DNA of 6,891 nucleotides from Christensenellaceae bacterium (GTDB lineage: Bacteria > Bacillota > Clostridia > Christensenellales > UBA1750): positions 1 through 6,891 of the forward strand of contig JAITTC010000223.1 in the NCBI GenBank assembly GCA_031287285.1, given 5' to 3'. This document shows, piece by piece, positions 5,449-6,891 of this stretch (its first letter is position 1; every line of letters begins with the position of its first letter). The notes under the pieces are model-generated. The model did not search any database. It was not told the DNA's origin and saw nothing but the letters and a program-made list of their open reading frames with translations. The position numbers and the translations under genes are program-made.

Positions 5449-6202
5449 AGGCGCAGAAGAACAGGACCAAAAGGGGGAAGGGCGCACGAAAAGGGAAACC
5501 TGCCTGGTTACGGGGGCGTCCGGCGTCATCGGCGGGGCGATCGCGCGGGAGCTTCTGCTGCGCGGCGAGCGCGTGGCGCTGGGCTGCTTTAAAAACGAAA
5601 AAAGAGCAAAAGAACTGGCCGCCGGCTTCCCCGGGCAGGCCCTCGTTCTGCCCTTTGACGCGCGCGAGGAAGAAAGCTGCCTGGCCGCCGTTCGCCGCGC
5701 GGAAAAAGAGCTTGGGCAGATCACGGCCTTGATCCACGCGGCCGGGCAGGCCGAGCTTTCGCTCATCCAGGAAACGAGCGCGGCGCGCTGGCGCGAGCTC
5801 TTCGCCCTGCATGTAGACGCGGCCTTTTACCTTGTAAGAGCGGTTCTGCCCCCTATGCTGAGCGAAAAACGGGGAAGCCTGCTCCTGATCAGCTCGATCT
5901 GGGGGCAGGCTGGCGCCTCGATGGAGGCAGCCTATTCGGCCGCCAAGGCGGCGCAGATCGGCCTCATGCGCGCGCTGGCCAAGGAGCTCGGCCCCTCGAA
6001 TATCCGCGTAAACGCCCTGAGCCCCGGCCTGATCGAAAGCCCGATGAACGACGGCCTCGATCTTTCGGCCTTCATCGATGATATTCCGCTTTCAAGGCCC
6101 GGCCTTCCAAGCGAGGTCGCCAAGGCGGCGGCCTTCCTCTGCTCAGAGGAAGCCTCCTACATCAGCGGCCAGGTTCTGGGCGTAAACGGCGGGCTTTTAT
6201 AG
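5444..6202 (+). CDS. SDR-family reductase, probably EF-P 5-aminopentanone reductase type (YmfI-like)
   Basis: This is a classical short-chain dehydrogenase/reductase, numbered here from ATG 5444 (252 residues). It has the NAD(P)-binding TGASGVIG (23-30), HAAG (98-101) in place of NNAG, catalytic Ser151 in ISSIWG, and Tyr164 and Lys168 in YSAAK. It ends with the FabG-like YISGQVLGVNGG. The ISSIWGQAGAS...YSAAK block resembles the reductases that finish the aminopentanol modification of elongation factor P. FabG-type 3-oxoacyl-ACP reductase is the main alternative. Basic residues after the second strand (FKNEKR) suggest NADPH. The tetrad Asn expected before the active-site helix reads His (123, in FALHVDAAF). 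Start: ATG 5444 lies inside a predicted -10 box and GTG 5423 lies even further upstream. The N-terminus expected for the family would begin at 5486 (238 residues, xKRETCLVTGAS), where the codon is ACG. The coordinate given is the conventional choice. Confidence 0.85.
   Translation: MIGAEEQDQKGEGRTKRETCLVTGASGVIGGAIARELLLRGERVALGCFKNEKRAKELAAGFPGQALVLPFDAREEESCLAAVRRAEKELGQITALIHAAGQAELSLIQETSAARWRELFALHVDAAFYLVRAVLPPMLSEKRGSLLLISSIWGQAGASMEAAYSAAKAAQIGLMRALAKELGPSNIRVNALSPGLIESPMNDGLDLSAFIDDIPLSRPGLPSEVAKAAAFLCSEEASYISGQVLGVNGGLL
5469..5482 (+). promoter_or_regulatory. Ribosome binding site pointing to a non-ATG start at 5486
   Basis: AAAAGGGGG (5469-5477) is followed by AAGGG and, eight bases after the first G run, by the in-frame codon ACG at 5486-5488. 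The same element precedes marR and the first ABC gene. Neither GTG 5423 nor ATG 5444 has a comparable site. See the reductase entry. Confidence 0.5.
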
Positions 6203-6213
6203 GGGCTTGCCCC
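6202..6213 (+). other. Small CUUG-loop hairpin between reductase and glycosylase genes
   Basis: GGGG-CTTG-CCCC begins at the last base of the reductase stop codon. It has no T run after it, so it is not an intrinsic terminator. It could protect an RNA 3' end or tune expression between the two genes, or be chance. Confidence 0.3.
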
Positions 6214-6241
6214 CTGACCATCCCTGGATTGGAGGGTTATC

Positions 6242-6891
6242 ATGCCTGAATCGCTGGTTTTTGAATACGGTGCAGACGAAATCCGGCATCTGAAATCGCG
6301 CGATAAAATCCTTGGCGCGGCGATCGACGAAATCGGCCGCATCGACCGCCCGGTGATCCCCGATCTATTCGAGGCGCTGCTCCACGCAATCATCGGGCAG
6401 CAAATCTCGACCAAGGCGCACGAAACGCTCTGGGTGCGGCTGCAGGCGCTCGCCGGCCAGCTTACGCCCGAGCGAATCGCGGCCCTTCCCGAGACGGAAC
6501 TGCAAAAATGCGGCATCACGATGAGAAAAGCGGGCTACATCAGGGAAATAGCGGGCTCTATTCTCGGCGGCAGCCTGAACTTAGACGCTCTGCGGGCGAT
6601 GCCCGACGAAGAGGTCTGCAAAAGGCTTTGCGAGCTGCGCGGGGTCGGGGTTTGGACGGCTGAAATGCTGATGACCTTCTCTATGCAGCGCCGCGATATC
6701 CTAAGCTATGGCGATCTCGCCATCCTGCGCGGCCTGCGCATGCTCTATCGCCACCGCAAAATCACGCCCGCGCTTTTTGTGAAATACAAGCGGCGTTACT
6801 CGCCCTATGCAACGGTGGCGAGCCTTTATTTATGGGCGATCGCGGGCGGCGCGCACCCCGCGCTGCGCGACCCGGCGAAAGACCCCAAAAA
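6242..6891 (+). CDS. DNA-3-methyladenine glycosylase, AlkA-like HhH-GPD family (3' end outside window)
   Basis: The frame is open from ATG 6242 to the window edge: 216 codons with no stop. The protein is a helix-hairpin-helix GPD base-excision glycosylase, which would remove alkylated bases such as 3-methyladenine and start base excision repair. The N-terminal part of the fold carries FEALLHAIIGQQIS (43-56). The hairpin is LRGVGVWTAEML (132-143), with the Trp138 that follows Gly-Val-Gly-Val as in AlkA. The likely catalytic Asp158 sits in SYGDLAI, matching the second Asp of the PDD motif (Asp238) of E. coli AlkA. It lacks the extra N-terminal domain of E. coli AlkA and is close to the compact bacterial form. 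GGAGGG at 6231-6236 lies five bases upstream. The 39-base gap after the reductase suggests co-transcription. Its substrate range is not visible in the sequence. Confidence 0.88.
   Translation, partial: MPESLVFEYGADEIRHLKSRDKILGAAIDEIGRIDRPVIPDLFEALLHAIIGQQISTKAHETLWVRLQALAGQLTPERIAALPETELQKCGITMRKAGYIREIAGSILGGSLNLDALRAMPDEEVCKRLCELRGVGVWTAEMLMTFSMQRRDILSYGDLAILRGLRMLYRHRKITPALFVKYKRRYSPYATVASLYLWAIAGGAHPALRDPAKDPK

Noticed and set aside
5371..5592. 73-residue plus-strand frame starting upstream of the reductase
   Set aside because: It overlaps the reductase coding region in another frame and crosses the predicted promoter. No motif was recognised.
5363..5812. 149-residue minus-strand open frame opposite the reductase
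   Set aside because: It is antisense to clear SDR cofactor-binding motifs and covers the divergent promoter region. Its composition is shadow-like.
1..6891. CRISPR array, tRNA, rRNA, insertion sequence, toxin-antitoxin or defence genes
   Set aside because: No regularly spaced long repeats, no tRNA-like cloverleaf, no transposase motifs with terminal inverted repeats, and no small gene pair were seen on reading either strand.

Overview
The window reads as ordinary chromosomal DNA from a GC-rich member of the Bacillota, most likely class Clostridia. This is an inference. It rests on strong purine-rich ribosome binding sites (AGGAGG, AAAAGGGGG), a split two-subunit chromate-type transporter, a BmrC/BmrD-like heterodimeric ABC exporter, and a YmfI-like short-chain reductase. 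No rRNA, tRNA, CRISPR array, insertion sequence or phage gene is visible.

Layout. Positions 1-775 (+) hold the end of one half-size CHR-domain (chromate transporter family) protein and a complete second one, four bases apart, closed by a hairpin at 795-840. Positions 776-1262 are about 490 bases with no convincing gene. They contain several palindromes, a strong terminator-like hairpin at 1107-1139 that can work on both strands, and short direct repeats. Positions 1263-5300 (-) are a compact three-gene operon, read leftward: a MarR-family regulator (TTG start), then two ABC exporter half-transporters, with overlapping gene ends. Positions 5301-5485 are a divergent control region with two AT-rich palindromes lying on the predicted marR promoter, plus a promoter-like sequence facing right. 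Positions 5444-6202 (+) encode a short-chain dehydrogenase/reductase most like the EF-P 5-aminopentanone reductase group. Positions 6242-6891 (+) encode an AlkA-type DNA-3-methyladenine glycosylase that runs off the window.

How the parts work together. The MarR protein probably represses its own operon by binding the palindromes, and an unknown, likely toxic, ligand would release it so that the exporter is made. The two ABC proteins carry complementary lesions: the first has Asp for the Walker B glutamate and Gln for the H-loop histidine, and the second has LSQGQ in place of LSGGQ. This is the signature of a heterodimer with one degenerate and one catalytic ATP site. The reductase and glycosylase genes are probably co-transcribed (39-base gap) but have no obvious functional link.

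I found no clear evidence of a new biological system. The points most worth a second look are the reductase start (the natural start codon appears to be ACG, and the upstream ATG lies inside the -10 box), the operator layout at 5339-5368, and the unexplained palindrome-rich stretch at 841-1106.
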